From Ferrigenium kumadai (GTDB lineage: Bacteria; Pseudomonadota; Gammaproteobacteria; Burkholderiales; Gallionellaceae): DNA of 64,000 nucleotides. The notes under the pieces are model-generated. The model was not told where the DNA came from. It made no database searches and saw nothing but the letters and a program-made list of their open reading frames with translations. Made by a program: the position numbers and the translations under genes. Location of the stretch: NCBI RefSeq assembly GCF_018324385.1, contig NZ_AP019536.1, positions 1,178,001 to 1,242,000 of the forward strand. Reading direction: 5' to 3'. Shown here one piece after another: positions 34,133 through 42,887 of the stretch. Positions within the stretch are counted from its first letter, which is position 1. Every line of letters begins with the position of its first letter.

Positions 34133-34766
34133 GCGGAGTCTCCATGGCACGCGGTTCCAGTCGTTCGGCGATCGCGCCCCGCAGCGTTTCATCCAGTCTT
34201 TCCATGCGGCCCTCGAAGGTGTTGTCGAAGCGGATGTTTCCGTCCGCGCTGGCGACCAGCACGCCGCCTATGCTGTCCAGAGTTTCTGGCGAGAGCGTGA
34301 GGCGCTTGCCGGGCGCGGTTTGCCGCGCAAGCGTTTCCCAGTTCTGATGGAAGCGTTGCCAGTCGCGCCGGTTGAGCTGCGCGATAAGCTCGTCGCGTTC
34401 GATTGCCAGTGCACTTTCGCTCAGGTAAGCCAGCAGCAGGGGAAGGTAGTGTGATTGGTCGGCCACCTGTTCTTCCAGACTGGCGGGCAGCTTGGCGAGC
34501 ACGGCATGGACCAGTTCCCAGCGCACACGGTCGAGTCCGGCGCGCAGTTCGAGTTCTGCCGCCTGCACCCGTTGCTGGTATGCGTGCTCAGCCTGTGCCT
34601 TGGCAGCCAGCACTTCGCGCTCCTCATCGATGTGCAGCCGCTGCCGCGTTTCCGCGAGTATCCGTTCGCGTGCCTGATGGCCGTTGGCCAGATGCTCTTC
34701 GGCGAGCTTGCGTGCGCGTTCTTCCAGCGCGGTTTCGAGTCCGGAGATATCGTCTGTTGCGCTCAT
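34125..34766 (-). CDS. ntpE: V/A-type ATPase subunit E (peripheral stalk)
   Basis: The 213-residue protein has a long charged N-terminal helix (about 1-100, with EERARKLAEEHLANGHQARERIL) and a compact C-terminal domain ending with SIGGVLVASADGNIRFDNTFEGR, the sequence that packs on the A/B ring in E subunits. E pairs with the small H/G chain to form the stator. It sits in the conserved order F-E-A-B-D and overlaps both neighbours. Confidence 0.85.
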   Translation of the reverse strand: MSATDDISGLETALEERARKLAEEHLANGHQARERILAETRQRLHIDEEREVLAAKAQAEHAYQQRVQAAELELRAGLDRVRWELVHAVLAKLPASLEEQVADQSHYLPLLLAYLSESALAIERDELIAQLNRRDWQRFHQNWETLARQTAPGKRLTLSPETLDSIGGVLVASADGNIRFDNTFEGRMERLDETLRGAIAERLEPRAMETPHG

Positions 34767-35110
34767 TCCTGTACCTCGAGGGCGGCGGGGCCGAGGATGT
34801 TCTGCACCAGGTTTTCCGCGCGCGAGTGATAGGCGTCCGACATTCCTATCCCGGGTATTTCGGTGATCACGATGCGCCCGCCCTCGTTCTGCGCGTGCAT
34901 CAGGTGTCGGCCCGGGTTGCGGGTCAGGCGCTGTTCGATGACGACCAGCGCAGCCTGCTGGTTGCGTATCAACTCCTGCAGCAGATTTTCGACGGCCTCG
35001 GGCTCGGGATCGGCATGGGTCTCGAAGCCGATCAGCGCGAATCCTTCCATCAGCGCGCTGCTGCCCAGTGCGATCATGCGCGCCGGGGCGCTGGTAGCTC
35101 CTGTACTCAT
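34763..35110 (-). CDS. V/A-type ATPase subunit F
   Basis: This 115-residue protein starts with MSTGATSAPARMIALGSS at an ATG overlapping the stop of subunit K; the longer frame to 35449 is a shadow. It is a small alpha/beta protein with FALIGFETH and the segment LVVIEQRL, as in F subunits that sit on the rotor with D. Identity is judged from size, pattern and operon position; sequence conservation in this family is low. Confidence 0.75.
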   Translation of the reverse strand: MSTGATSAPARMIALGSSALMEGFALIGFETHADPEPEAVENLLQELIRNQQAALVVIEQRLTRNPGRHLMHAQNEGGRIVITEIPGIGMSDAYHSRAENLVQNILGPAALEVQE

Positions 35111-35553
35111 GCGATCCGGCCCAGCAGCAGGATGGTCACCACCAGACCGTAGATGGCGATCCCCTCGGCAAGGCCCAGGTAGATCAGCGTGCGGCCGAAC
35201 ATCTCGGGCTTCTCGGAGATGATCGCGAGCGAGGCCGCCCCGACCGGACCCACTGCAAGGCCTGCGCCGAAAGCGGCCAGTCCCGTAGGGATGCCAGCGC
35301 CGAGCAGCGCCAGTCCCAGGCCGACTGAGATCTCTCCGTGGGGTGCGGCGGCCTGCTGCGCGAGCGCGTCCTGCATGCCCAGCAGCAGCGCGCCCAAGCT
35401 CGCGCCGACGAATACCACCAGGTTGGTTGCCAGCGTCCCTCTCCACCAACGTTGGGCTCGTTTGCCATCCGTCATGGGACGGAATTCCAGGTAGACGCCC
35501 AAGCCCAGCGTGAGCAGGAGATTCAGGCAGATTAATGCGATAAGCCAGGACAT
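35107..35553 (-). CDS. ntpK: V/A-type ATPase subunit K (membrane rotor ring proteolipid)
   Basis: This 148-residue protein has four hydrophobic segments: about 2-22, 43-68, 77-111 and 121-146. The ion-binding carboxylate is the Glu in YLGLAEGIAIYGLV in the last helix, with a Gly-rich third helix (GLAAFGAGLAVGPVGAA). Only one of the two hairpins has a Glu. The Gln residue that marks many sodium-type rings is not obvious, so proton coupling seems likelier, an inference. A string of these makes the rotating ring. Confidence 0.9.
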   Translation of the reverse strand: MSWLIALICLNLLLTLGLGVYLEFRPMTDGKRAQRWWRGTLATNLVVFVGASLGALLLGMQDALAQQAAAPHGEISVGLGLALLGAGIPTGLAAFGAGLAVGPVGAASLAIISEKPEMFGRTLIYLGLAEGIAIYGLVVTILLLGRIA

Positions 35554-35584
35554 ATGTTTCCCTTTCTATGAACGAATCATCAAA

Positions 35585-37495
35585 TCAAAATGCAAGTTTT
35601 TGTCGGTTGCCCAGGGTCAGCGGCCGGAACGGTCGGCCGTCGCCGCCGAAGAAGCGCGAGAAGCCTTCGTAGTATTCGAGACGCAATGTCTGGATCGCCA
35701 CGATGGCGCCTTCCAGGGCCAGGATGAAGACGTTGCCCAGCACCACGGTCAGCCAGTATCCCGCCGTGTGCATCATGCTGCCCACGGTGAAGATGGCGAT
35801 GGAAAGCGCCACATGGTTGAGGCTGAAAGCCGCCAGGCGCAGGAACGACAGCGTGTTCGAGATGTAGGCCATGACAGACTCGAAGCCTTCCATCAGCGAG
35901 ATCAGCATCCGTTCTCCGGTGGCGATGCCGGGGTTCTTCTGCCACACATGGATCAGTATCGCGGCGAGGGCGGCGCACAGCATCAGTACGGTAGCGATAT
36001 CCAGAGCCCCTTCGGTGGCGTAGTGCCAGGCGGCCGACAGCAGCCCCAGGTAGAGCAGCAGTCCCGCCGCGCCGTGGCTGTCCATAAGAGCTTCGCGCAG
36101 GCAGCCGTCGGCGATGCGGTTGCGTATGGTCAGCACGGTGGCCATCAGGATGAAACCCACGCCCCAGGCCAGTGCCACGCCCAGCATGCGCAACGGGTCG
36201 GACAGCGGCGCCATCCACAGGGCGGGCAGGAGGTGTTCGAAACCGAACACGCTGCCGTAGAGCAGGCCGAACACTGTCGAGCTGAGGCCCGCAGCGACAG
36301 CGAGCGGCGCATACTGGCCGAGGCGGCGTCGCAGCAGGATGCCGGCAAGGGCGAGGCAGGCGCCCTGGCCGGCGTCGCCGAACATCATGCCGAACATCAG
36401 TACGAAGGAAACGGCGAACGGCACGGTGGGATCGATCTCGCCATAGCGCGGCACCCCGTAGTTCAGTACCAGGCTGGCGAAGGGGCGCAGCCAGCGGTGG
36501 TGGACGATGACCGAGGGCACCAGCAGGCGCTCGTCGGCACGGGGTGCACGCGCACGCAGCACGAAGCGGTTGCCGAAGTTTTCTGCCAGCATTCGACGCA
36601 GGTGAGGCAATCGGATTTCGGGTACCCAGCCGCTCACCGTGGCCAGGCTGCCGCGCCCGCGCATCAGGTCGGCCAGTTCGGCGTAGGGCGCGGCTCGCGC
36701 CAGGGTGTGCGCGGCGTCGAGCAGGCGTCCGCGCAGATTGTCTTGCGACAGCTCGGCGTGGCGCTGCTCTTCTTCCTGTCTGCGCTGGCCGATGAGGCGC
36801 GACATGCGCTCGGCCAGTTCCCGGCGCACGTCGGCCGGATGCCCGCGAAACTCGGCGGGAACTTCCGTGGTGCGCCAGCCTGCTGCCTGCAGCACTCGCT
36901 CGATCTCCCGGGCCTGTCCGGCAGCTCCCGCGATGATCAGGTGCACCTGTTCCGGGTTGGAGAGGAAATGGATGGCCGCGTAGCCGGCCAAGCCGAGTGC
37001 CTCCTCGAAACGCTGGAGGTTCACTCGCGGCAGCGTGCCGACGCGGACGTCGAGCAACGCGCTCTTCTTCTGCAGCAGCGTCAGGTCGACACTGATATTC
37101 ATGAACTGGCTGAGTCCCTTGAGCAGCTGCGCGATGCGGCGATGTTCCTCGCCCAGTTTGCGGACGCGCTCCTCGTCTTCCGAACACTTGTCCCACACCA
37201 TCTTCAGCCAAGTCACGACCTCGGCCAGTTGTTGCGGAGCGACCGGTTGCATCGGTGCGGCCACGGATTCCGGCGATGCGATTCCATAGTGGGCCAGTAC
37301 TTTGTCGAGGCGCGCACGGGTCTCTGCATAGGACTGGCGGTAGGCTTCGCCCGGCAGTTCGGGAAGCAGTTCGGGCGACGCTTCGCTGAATTCCGGATCG
37401 AAGCTGCCGTAGTTGGCGAGCAGCAGGGCAGCCTGCGGCGCGTCCTCCTTGAGCATACTCAACTCGATGCGTTGCATGGGCAGGGGATTGAACAT
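35585..37495 (-). CDS. ntpI: V/A-type ATPase subunit I (membrane stator, a subunit)
   Basis: The 636-residue protein has a soluble N-terminal half (about 1-330) and a C-terminal half with about seven or eight membrane helices. The conserved Arg for ion transfer is probably the one in LSFLRLAAFSLNHVALS near the C-terminus. GMMFGDAGQGACLALAG is the usual first membrane segment of I subunits. Subunit I forms the ion channel against the K ring. It starts one base after the end of subunit C and is followed 31 bases later by K. Confidence 0.93.
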   Translation of the reverse strand: MFNPLPMQRIELSMLKEDAPQAALLLANYGSFDPEFSEASPELLPELPGEAYRQSYAETRARLDKVLAHYGIASPESVAAPMQPVAPQQLAEVVTWLKMVWDKCSEDEERVRKLGEEHRRIAQLLKGLSQFMNISVDLTLLQKKSALLDVRVGTLPRVNLQRFEEALGLAGYAAIHFLSNPEQVHLIIAGAAGQAREIERVLQAAGWRTTEVPAEFRGHPADVRRELAERMSRLIGQRRQEEEQRHAELSQDNLRGRLLDAAHTLARAAPYAELADLMRGRGSLATVSGWVPEIRLPHLRRMLAENFGNRFVLRARAPRADERLLVPSVIVHHRWLRPFASLVLNYGVPRYGEIDPTVPFAVSFVLMFGMMFGDAGQGACLALAGILLRRRLGQYAPLAVAAGLSSTVFGLLYGSVFGFEHLLPALWMAPLSDPLRMLGVALAWGVGFILMATVLTIRNRIADGCLREALMDSHGAAGLLLYLGLLSAAWHYATEGALDIATVLMLCAALAAILIHVWQKNPGIATGERMLISLMEGFESVMAYISNTLSFLRLAAFSLNHVALSIAIFTVGSMMHTAGYWLTVVLGNVFILALEGAIVAIQTLRLEYYEGFSRFFGGDGRPFRPLTLGNRQKLAF

Positions 37496-38542
37496 TCAGT
37501 GCAACTCCGCCGTTTGTTTGCCATCGGTATCGGCAAGACCCAGCGCCTCGCGGATCATGGTTGCATCCATGCGCATGCTGCGTCCCCGGACGATGGCGCG
37601 CAGGCGCCGCAGGTCACGCTCGCGCAGCACCATGTAGGCAAGGGCGCGCGCGACGTTGAACGAGCTATGGTTCAGTGCGTTGCCGGCGATGCGCCAAGTC
37701 TCCCGTTCCAGTTTCAGCGTCACTTCGGTGGTGTTGCGAGACCCTGCCAGCAGCTTGTCGAACGGAGGGGGAAGGCTGGAGATGACTTCCTCGAAAGTCG
37801 CGCACTGCGCCAGTTGCTGCAGTTGCTGAGCCGTCAGGCGTTGGCTGGCGGGAATGAGCAGGTAGTAGGCCTGGGAGGGCGGCAGGTTGTAGGCGTAGCG
37901 GTAGCGCAGCAGCCAGACCAGGTTCACGCGGTCGATGACGCTGCCGATGATCGCGCGCAGCAGTTGGCCGGAAGCGCTGCCGATCTCGTTGCCGAGATGC
38001 GCCAATCCGGCGAAGTAACGCCGGTCCAGTGCGGCATCGAGGGCGAACAGCACCTCGCCGTGTTCCAGCAGGTGGCGGGCCTGGCGCGCGATCTCGGCAT
38101 AGGGTGTCTGTTCCAGCCGGCGCAGCAATTCCGCCGTCGTGTCGCTTTGCAGCAGTTCGGCGATGGGCAGGCTGGTGAAGGCACCCATGTCCATCAGTTG
38201 TTCTTCTATCGCCTGTTGCGACTGGTTGGCCATCTTGCCGCGGATGATGGTCTTGAGGTTGCTGAGTTCGAAGCGGTGTGCCCAATAGCCGAGCAGGTCG
38301 CGCGGCGCACCCGACAGCGGGCGGATCAGCACGGCCAGTTCCTTGAGCAATATCGTCACGTTGTTCTGGTCCAGGTCGCCGGCATATTGACTCGCGGAAA
38401 TATCCGACGAGAGGGCATCAGGCGCCTGATTGCTCTCGTCGAGCGGACGGTCGATCATGGCATTGAGCCGGTCGAAGTCGAGCAATTGTCCTGCGTAGAG
38501 ACTGACGCGGGTATGCAGGTAGGCGTATTGCGCGGCGTTCAT
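37496..38542 (-). CDS. ntpC: V/A-type ATPase subunit C (socket for the rotor, d-like)
   Basis: This 348-residue protein is mostly helical with repeated bundles, typical of subunit C that links the D-F stalk to the K ring. Family-like stretches are YAYLHTRVSLYAGQLLDFDRLN at the start, ELSNLKTIIRGK in the middle and RDLRRLRAIVRGR near the end. Gene order puts it before I rather than in the usual Thermus position between E and F; this order is seen in some bacterial V-type operons. Its start overlaps the H-like gene by four bases. Confidence 0.85.
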   Translation of the reverse strand: MNAAQYAYLHTRVSLYAGQLLDFDRLNAMIDRPLDESNQAPDALSSDISASQYAGDLDQNNVTILLKELAVLIRPLSGAPRDLLGYWAHRFELSNLKTIIRGKMANQSQQAIEEQLMDMGAFTSLPIAELLQSDTTAELLRRLEQTPYAEIARQARHLLEHGEVLFALDAALDRRYFAGLAHLGNEIGSASGQLLRAIIGSVIDRVNLVWLLRYRYAYNLPPSQAYYLLIPASQRLTAQQLQQLAQCATFEEVISSLPPPFDKLLAGSRNTTEVTLKLERETWRIAGNALNHSSFNVARALAYMVLRERDLRRLRAIVRGRSMRMDATMIREALGLADTDGKQTAELH

Positions 38543-38862
38543 GATTTTCCGGAGCCGGAGAGCAAGGCGAGGGCTTCGTCGATCGCCTGCACTTCCCGTT
38601 GTTCTGCCGAAGCGCGCAGGGCGAGGGTGTGTTCGGCATAGCGCCGTTGCAGTTCGGCGATGGTCTGCTGCGCCCGTTGTTCCGCCTGGGCCTGGAAGGC
38701 GGCGTGGATCTCCGCGACGCGTTTGGCGTGATGCTGTTCCGCTGCGTTTGCTTCCTGGCGGGCCTGCTCGACGATGGTCTGGCGTTCCTCGTCCGCGCGA
38801 GCAATGACCTGTTCGGCCCTGGCCTCTGCATCCAGCAAACGCTTCAGCGTTTCATCCGCCAT
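38539..38862 (-). CDS. Small coiled-coil protein, V/A-type ATPase subunit H/G-like
   Basis: The ATG at 38862 follows an AGGGGG site and gives 107 residues. The protein is nearly all helical and charged, with the pattern DAEARAEQVIARADEERQ and EANAAEQHHAKRV typical of peripheral-stalk G/H chains that pair with subunit E. It is the first gene of the operon, ahead of subunit C, in the place of the H gene in Thermus. The frame upstream (to 39786) is a shadow. Identification rests on composition and position. Confidence 0.75.
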   Translation of the reverse strand: MADETLKRLLDAEARAEQVIARADEERQTIVEQARQEANAAEQHHAKRVAEIHAAFQAQAEQRAQQTIAELQRRYAEHTLALRASAEQREVQAIDEALALLSGSGKS

Positions 38863-39048
38863 GCATCCCCCTGTTATTGTTAGGTCGAGCAACTGGCGGT
38901 TACGATAAATCAGATTGCGATTTTTGTCAGGCCGAGTTGCATAGATAAGATTTCGCAATGAGGGAAATACTGTCCCAATGGTATTCCGCATCGCCCCCGT
39001 CGGCGTTAGTTTGCGCAGGAAATTCCGGACAATTGTGGAGGGATTCAT
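38863..39048. promoter_or_regulatory. Divergent promoter region between the V-type ATPase operon and the catalase gene
   Basis: This 186-base gap must hold the start signals for the nine-gene ATPase operon (leftward) and for catalase (rightward). The part near 38900-38960 is AT-richer (GATTGCGATTTTTGTCAGG, ATAGATAAGATT) as expected for promoters. No operator repeat was recognised. Confidence 0.4.
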
Positions 39049-40047
39049 ATGTGCAACAGGAGCTCGCGGGAATGGTTGTTTGCCGCTGCGCTGGCGGTGG
39101 GTATGTCGCCTGTGATGGCGGCGGAGGAGGTGACGGCCGACCAGGTGGTCGGTGCCATCGAGGATGTATTCGGCGTCACGCAGGGACAGCGGCGCAACCA
39201 CACCAAGGGCACCTGCGCGCAGGGCGAATTCGTTGGCATGACTGAGGTCTCTGCCTATTCGCGCTCGCCTTTGTTCTCCGGGAAGCGGTTGCCGGTGGTT
39301 GCGCGCTTCTCGCTCGCCGGGGGCAATCCCAAGGCACCCGACACGGCAAAGACCCCGCGCGGTATGGCTCTGGAATTTACGCTTCCCGATGGCGGACTGC
39401 AGCACATCACGATGCTGAACACGCCGATGTTCGGTGCGGCGCAGCCTTCGACCTTTCTCGCGCAGATGATCGCGATGAAACCGGACCCGGCGACGGGCAA
39501 GCCCGATCCCGCGAAGATCCGGGCGTTCATCGATAGTCATCCCGACAGCCGCCCGCAGGCCGAGTTTCTCGCCAGCCACAATCCTCCGTCGAGTTATGCC
39601 AACAGCACCTATTTCGGCATCCATACCTTCAAGTTCGTTGGCCGGGATGGGAAGGTCACGCCGGTGCGCTGGCGCTTCGTTCCGCGGGACGGCGAAAAAC
39701 GCCTTTCCGACGCAGAACTCAAGAGCTCGCCGCCGGATTTCCTCGAACGGAGACTGATCGAACGCACCAGGCACGGCAAGGTCCATTGGGACATGATCGT
39801 GACGATAGGGGAACCCGGCGACCCGGAGGACAATCCTACGGTGAGCTGGCCCGAAGGACGCAAAGAGGTGAGGGCGGGAACACTGACGATCTCATCAGCC
39901 ATGCCGCAGCACGGTGCGGCATGCGAACAGGTCAATTTCGATCCGCTGGTCATGGCCGAGGGCATCGAACCGTCGAACGACCCCATCCTGATGTTCCGCT
40001 CGTCGGCCTATGCGGTCTCGTTCGTCAAGCGGATAGGAGGGCTGTGA
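39049..40047 (+). CDS. Periplasmic catalase-family peroxidase (SrpA-like)
   Basis: The 332-residue precursor has a signal peptide (about 1-24, cut after VMA). It is a short catalase-type heme protein: distal His in RRNHTKGTCAQGEF at residue 51, ARFS/GGN region, an Asn-bearing TMLNTPMF, and the proximal heme ligand Tyr321 in RSSAY (RxxxY). Full-size catalases are longer; these short members often have peroxidase activity. It should remove peroxide in the periplasm. A GGAGGG site sets the start. The small protein at 40078 is 30 bases downstream and may be co-transcribed. Confidence 0.88.
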   Translation: MCNRSSREWLFAAALAVGMSPVMAAEEVTADQVVGAIEDVFGVTQGQRRNHTKGTCAQGEFVGMTEVSAYSRSPLFSGKRLPVVARFSLAGGNPKAPDTAKTPRGMALEFTLPDGGLQHITMLNTPMFGAAQPSTFLAQMIAMKPDPATGKPDPAKIRAFIDSHPDSRPQAEFLASHNPPSSYANSTYFGIHTFKFVGRDGKVTPVRWRFVPRDGEKRLSDAELKSSPPDFLERRLIERTRHGKVHWDMIVTIGEPGDPEDNPTVSWPEGRKEVRAGTLTISSAMPQHGAACEQVNFDPLVMAEGIEPSNDPILMFRSSAYAVSFVKRIGGL

Positions 40048-40077
40048 CCGAACCATATCCCGAAAGGAGCTCGAATC

Positions 40078-40308
40078 ATGGACAATCCAGAAACTCCCGA
40101 GACAGGGCAACTGCAGGATATATCCGAGCCTCAGCCAGCGCATCAGGCAGGCAGAAAAAAACGCGCAAACATGCATGAGGGGATCGGTGTATGGGTCGAT
40201 GTCTGTGCGTGCGAGGCCGAGCCATACTGGGCGGAGTTGGCGGACGAGATGGGGGTAGACCTCAGCGATTACGAGGATGAGTACAAGCCGCCCAAGCAGG
40301 GCAAATGA
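40078..40308 (+). CDS. Small hypothetical protein
   Basis: This 76-residue protein has a strong AAAGGAG site and good codon use. It begins with a polar disordered part (MDNPETPETGQ), then RKKRANMHEGIGVWVDVCACEAEPYWAELADEM, and ends acidic and proline-containing. The close pair of Cys in VCAC may bind a metal or form a disulfide. No signal peptide. I do not recognise a family. It follows the catalase gene and may be in the same transcript; its role is unknown. Confidence 0.6.
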   Translation: MDNPETPETGQLQDISEPQPAHQAGRKKRANMHEGIGVWVDVCACEAEPYWAELADEMGVDLSDYEDEYKPPKQGK

Positions 40309-40317
40309 ACGGGGCGG

Positions 40318-40584
40318 TCAACCTGGCGGTTTGCGCGGAGGCTTGGGAAACCAGTTGATCTTTTCCAGCTTCATACGAGCCTCTTTCTCCGCACGATCGG
40401 CTCGCTTGGTCAGTTCCTTTTGTACCATGTTGTAGAACGCGACCATATTCTGGTTGGGATATTCATTCAGCACGCCGCTATCCTGGAAGAATTCAGCTGC
40501 CCAGTGCACATCCAGTTCGGTGCTTCCCGTATCCTGCAGATATTCGGTCGCGGCGGCCTGGACGTAATCGCTCAGTTTGGGCAT
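40318..40584 (-). CDS. Small conserved-looking hypothetical protein
   Basis: This 88-residue minus-strand protein is mostly helical and charged (NMVQKELTKRADRAEKEARMKLEKINW) with a proline-rich C-terminal tip (PKPPRKPPG). It lies 16 bases downstream of the sigma-region-2 gene and is probably in its operon. No family recognised; it could be a partner of that protein, which is a guess from position only. Confidence 0.55.
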   Translation of the reverse strand: MPKLSDYVQAAATEYLQDTGSTELDVHWAAEFFQDSGVLNEYPNQNMVAFYNMVQKELTKRADRAEKEARMKLEKINWFPKPPRKPPG

Positions 40585-40600
40585 CTGTCCGGTTATCCGG

Positions 40601-41035
40601 TCAAACGCTTTGCGGCTGGATTCCAGCCCGGCAGCCTGCGTGAGGGGCTGGAGATGCCGTTTGATGACCCGGGATCAGAGTGCGCTCGATATGCTGGCGT
40701 ATGCACAAGGCGGCATATGCCGAAAAACGGCCATCGCTTTCCGGTTCGAAATTCTCCAGAGCATGAACGAGTCCCCGGTTGCCCGCCTTGAGCAAATCGA
40801 AAATCCCCGTTCCGCTTCGGGTGTAGCGCTTGTTGCTGTGGAGCACTTGGCGCAGGTTGCCGGTGATCAGCTTTTGTCTTGCATCGAAATCGCCTTGTTT
40901 GATGCGCTGCATCAAGGCCAGGTCATGGGCATCGTCCAACGGCATGGCTTGACTGCCATGGCGGAACAGTTGCACGGCGGAATGGGAAATTGTTTCGTAT
41001 AAAGCGCTTGTTTCCGGATAAGCAAATGCCGTCAT
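40601..41035 (-). CDS. Orphan sigma-70 region 2 protein (no DNA-binding region 4)
   Basis: The ATG at 41035 follows a GAGGAGC site and gives 144 residues. Residues about 35-115 match region 2 of primary-type sigma factors: LITGNLRQVLHSNKRYTRSG, FDLLKAGNRGLVHALENFEPE and RFSAYAALCIRQHIERTL, comparable with the NLRLVV...DLIEEGNLGL...FSTYATWWIRQ pattern of RpoS/RpoD. After that the sequence becomes proline- and cysteine-bearing and stops, so regions 3 and 4 that read the -35 box are absent. It may be a decayed sigma factor or a working region-2-only regulator that binds core polymerase. No in-frame remainder is found nearby. Confidence 0.7.
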   Translation of the reverse strand: MTAFAYPETSALYETISHSAVQLFRHGSQAMPLDDAHDLALMQRIKQGDFDARQKLITGNLRQVLHSNKRYTRSGTGIFDLLKAGNRGLVHALENFEPESDGRFSAYAALCIRQHIERTLIPGHQTASPAPHAGCRAGIQPQSV

Positions 41036-41256
41036 GTTGCTCCTCGTTGTCAGTGGTTTGGTGTGCCGGTTGCTGCTTTTGAGGGGATGCATTTTGACGA
41101 CAAGGTCGGATTTGAAATATAGGTGCGGTTACTTATCGGGGTGGCTGTCGATGGCCGTTGCCCGATGGCAATTTTCCTACGTGGTTTAGTTTATTGAGCC
41201 ATGACAGGATTGTTGTTAAGTTGCCGATGCAGTCATGCGATCAAGGAGACCTGACG

Positions 41257-41862
41257 ATGAAACTCTATTACAGCCCCGGCGCCTGCTCTTTTTCTCCCCA
41301 TGTTGTGCTACACGAGTCTGGGCTTCCTTTCGAGAGCGAAAGGGTGGATCTCAAGGCCAAGAAGACGGCATCGGGCATCGACTACAACACGATCAATCCC
41401 AAGAGCTACGTTCCTGCATTGGTGATGAACAACGGCGAACTGCTGACGGAGGGGCCGGCCATCGTGCAGTACATCGCCGACCTGGTCCCGGAAAAGAAGC
41501 TGGCGCCGCCGGCAGGAACACTGGAGCGCTACCGGTTGCAGGAGTGGCTCAACTACATCTCAAGCGAGATACACAAGGGCTTCGGGTCGTTCTTTAATCC
41601 GCTGGCCTCGGAGGAAATGAAGAGTGCGACAAGGTCGCGGCTCGCCAAACGGTTCGGCTTTGCCGGAAATGCGCTCGAAGGCAGGGACTATCTGCTGGGT
41701 GATACCTTCACGGTCGCCGATGCCTATTTGTTCATCATGCTCAGGTGGACGCGCTTTTACGGGATAGACCTGTCGCCCTGGCCTGCGCTAGGTGCGTACT
41801 TTGATCGTGTGGCGGCGCGTCCCGCCGTGATCGCCACCTTAAAAGCGGAAGGGCTACCCTAG
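41257..41862 (+). CDS. gst: Glutathione S-transferase
   Basis: The ATG at 41257 after AAGGAGACC gives 201 residues. The thioredoxin-like N-terminal domain starts MKLYYSPGACSFSPH, where the catalytic residue is in the Cys-Ser/Tyr region as in beta-class bacterial GSTs, with VPALVMNNGELLTEGPAIVQYIAD for glutathione binding. The all-helical C-terminal domain is present (YLLGDTFTVADAYLFIML). Likely acts in the cytoplasm in detoxification or redox work; the exact substrate is unknown. Confidence 0.92.
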   Translation: MKLYYSPGACSFSPHVVLHESGLPFESERVDLKAKKTASGIDYNTINPKSYVPALVMNNGELLTEGPAIVQYIADLVPEKKLAPPAGTLERYRLQEWLNYISSEIHKGFGSFFNPLASEEMKSATRSRLAKRFGFAGNALEGRDYLLGDTFTVADAYLFIMLRWTRFYGIDLSPWPALGAYFDRVAARPAVIATLKAEGLP

Positions 41863-41946
41863 CCAAGGCGCGGCCATGCGGCAGCGGGCCGCCGGTTCCC
41901 CGCTCAAGTGGAGTCACGACCTGTTCATGCGGCAGGGGCGGAGATA

Positions 41947-42378
41947 TTAATGTGCGGCGACCACGTTTTTTACGCCCAGTACCCTGTCACCCGCCTTGAT
42001 GCCCTTCCGGGTAAACCAGCCACGATTCATTTCCAGTGCATACAGCGCTTTATTCTTTGCGTAATGCACTTCAGTGGTATGGGGCTGCATCTCATCGATA
42101 TTGATGATGCTGCCGTCCGGAGCGATGAAGGCGATGGAAAGCGGCAGCGGAGTGTCCTTCATCCAGAAGCCATATCGGTCTGCTGTCGGGAATGCAAACA
42201 GCATGCCGCACTCCGCACACAGGTGGTTGCGCAGCATCAGCCCGCGCATGCGGCTTTCCGTCGTGGCGGCGATTTCTGCCTTGATGATATGCGGACCGAC
42301 ACGCAAGTCGACGTCGTCACCCCAAGCGGGCTGAAGAGCCAACAGGCCATTAAGCAGGAAAGCGTAACCCCATCTCAT
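41947..42378 (-). CDS. DUF192 family secreted protein
   Basis: The ATG at 42378 (MRWGYAFLLNGLLALQPAWG) supplies a signal peptide and gives 143 residues; the longer frame to 42447 is less likely, although the ribosome site here is weak. The mature part is a DUF192 domain with RMRGLMLRNHLCAECGMLF, FWMKDTPLPLSIAFI and GDRVLGVKNV. The family is widespread, small, usually secreted or membrane-anchored, and without an established role. Confidence 0.85.
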   Translation of the reverse strand: MRWGYAFLLNGLLALQPAWGDDVDLRVGPHIIKAEIAATTESRMRGLMLRNHLCAECGMLFAFPTADRYGFWMKDTPLPLSIAFIAPDGSIINIDEMQPHTTEVHYAKNKALYALEMNRGWFTRKGIKAGDRVLGVKNVVAAH

Positions 42379-42479
42379 GATTGTCGAGTGATAGTAAACC
42401 GACTGGTGACGCAACAAAATGCCGTTCTCATCCAGCGCTTCCCCCAAGTAACCAATTGAACGGCCTTCACAATATTTAC

Positions 42480-42671
42480 TCAGCCAATTGGGGCGAACCG
42501 CTGCACGTCTTTCCCTTCGTGTTGCACAAGCTCAAAGAATATGCCACTGGGGCGCGTCCAGATTAAACCATCTTCGGACTTGTAAACGATCATCATGACA
42601 TTGGGATCGGACTCGAGCCGAGCTTCGCAAATGATTTCGTAGATGCCGCCCTTGTAGTGCCGATATTTCAT
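42480..42671 (-). CDS. DUF1653 family small protein
   Basis: This 63-residue protein opens MKYRHYKGGIYEIICEARLE and contains YKSEDGLIWTRPSGIFFE, the signature of DUF1653 domains (KYRHYKGGxY and the W-R-P box). It is intact and of normal size. Family function is unknown; the domain resembles a small beta barrel. It starts just downstream of AT-rich DNA next to the tRNA and is transcribed leftward. Confidence 0.8.
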   Translation of the reverse strand: MKYRHYKGGIYEIICEARLESDPNVMMIVYKSEDGLIWTRPSGIFFELVQHEGKDVQRFAPIG

Positions 42672-42854
42672 TTCGCTGTTTACCTGTCAGTTGAGCGCTG
42701 AGTGAATTGAATCTGTGGTGGTGGAAGTGGCCCACGCATTACAATGCCGAGCTCATATAGGTCAGCCGAAAGTTAACTTCGAAATGAACGCCTCAGCTTT
42801 GCATTTTCCCTTCAAGATTACTTGTTCGGTATTGAGTTTTGTGGTGGAAATAAA

Positions 42855-42885
42855 AAAGCCTCGCATCGCTGCAAGGCTTTATTTA
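42855..42885 (-). terminator. Terminator after tRNA-Asn
   Basis: On the minus strand AAAGCCTTGC...GCGAGGCTTT forms a stem (42855-42880) followed by a T-rich run, immediately after the 3-prime CCA of the tRNA. Confidence 0.75.
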
Positions 42886-42887
42886 TC

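Noticed and set aside
39049..40047. Possibility that the catalase gene is a full-size cytoplasmic catalase
   Set aside because: It is too short and has a signal peptide; the short periplasmic subgroup fits better.
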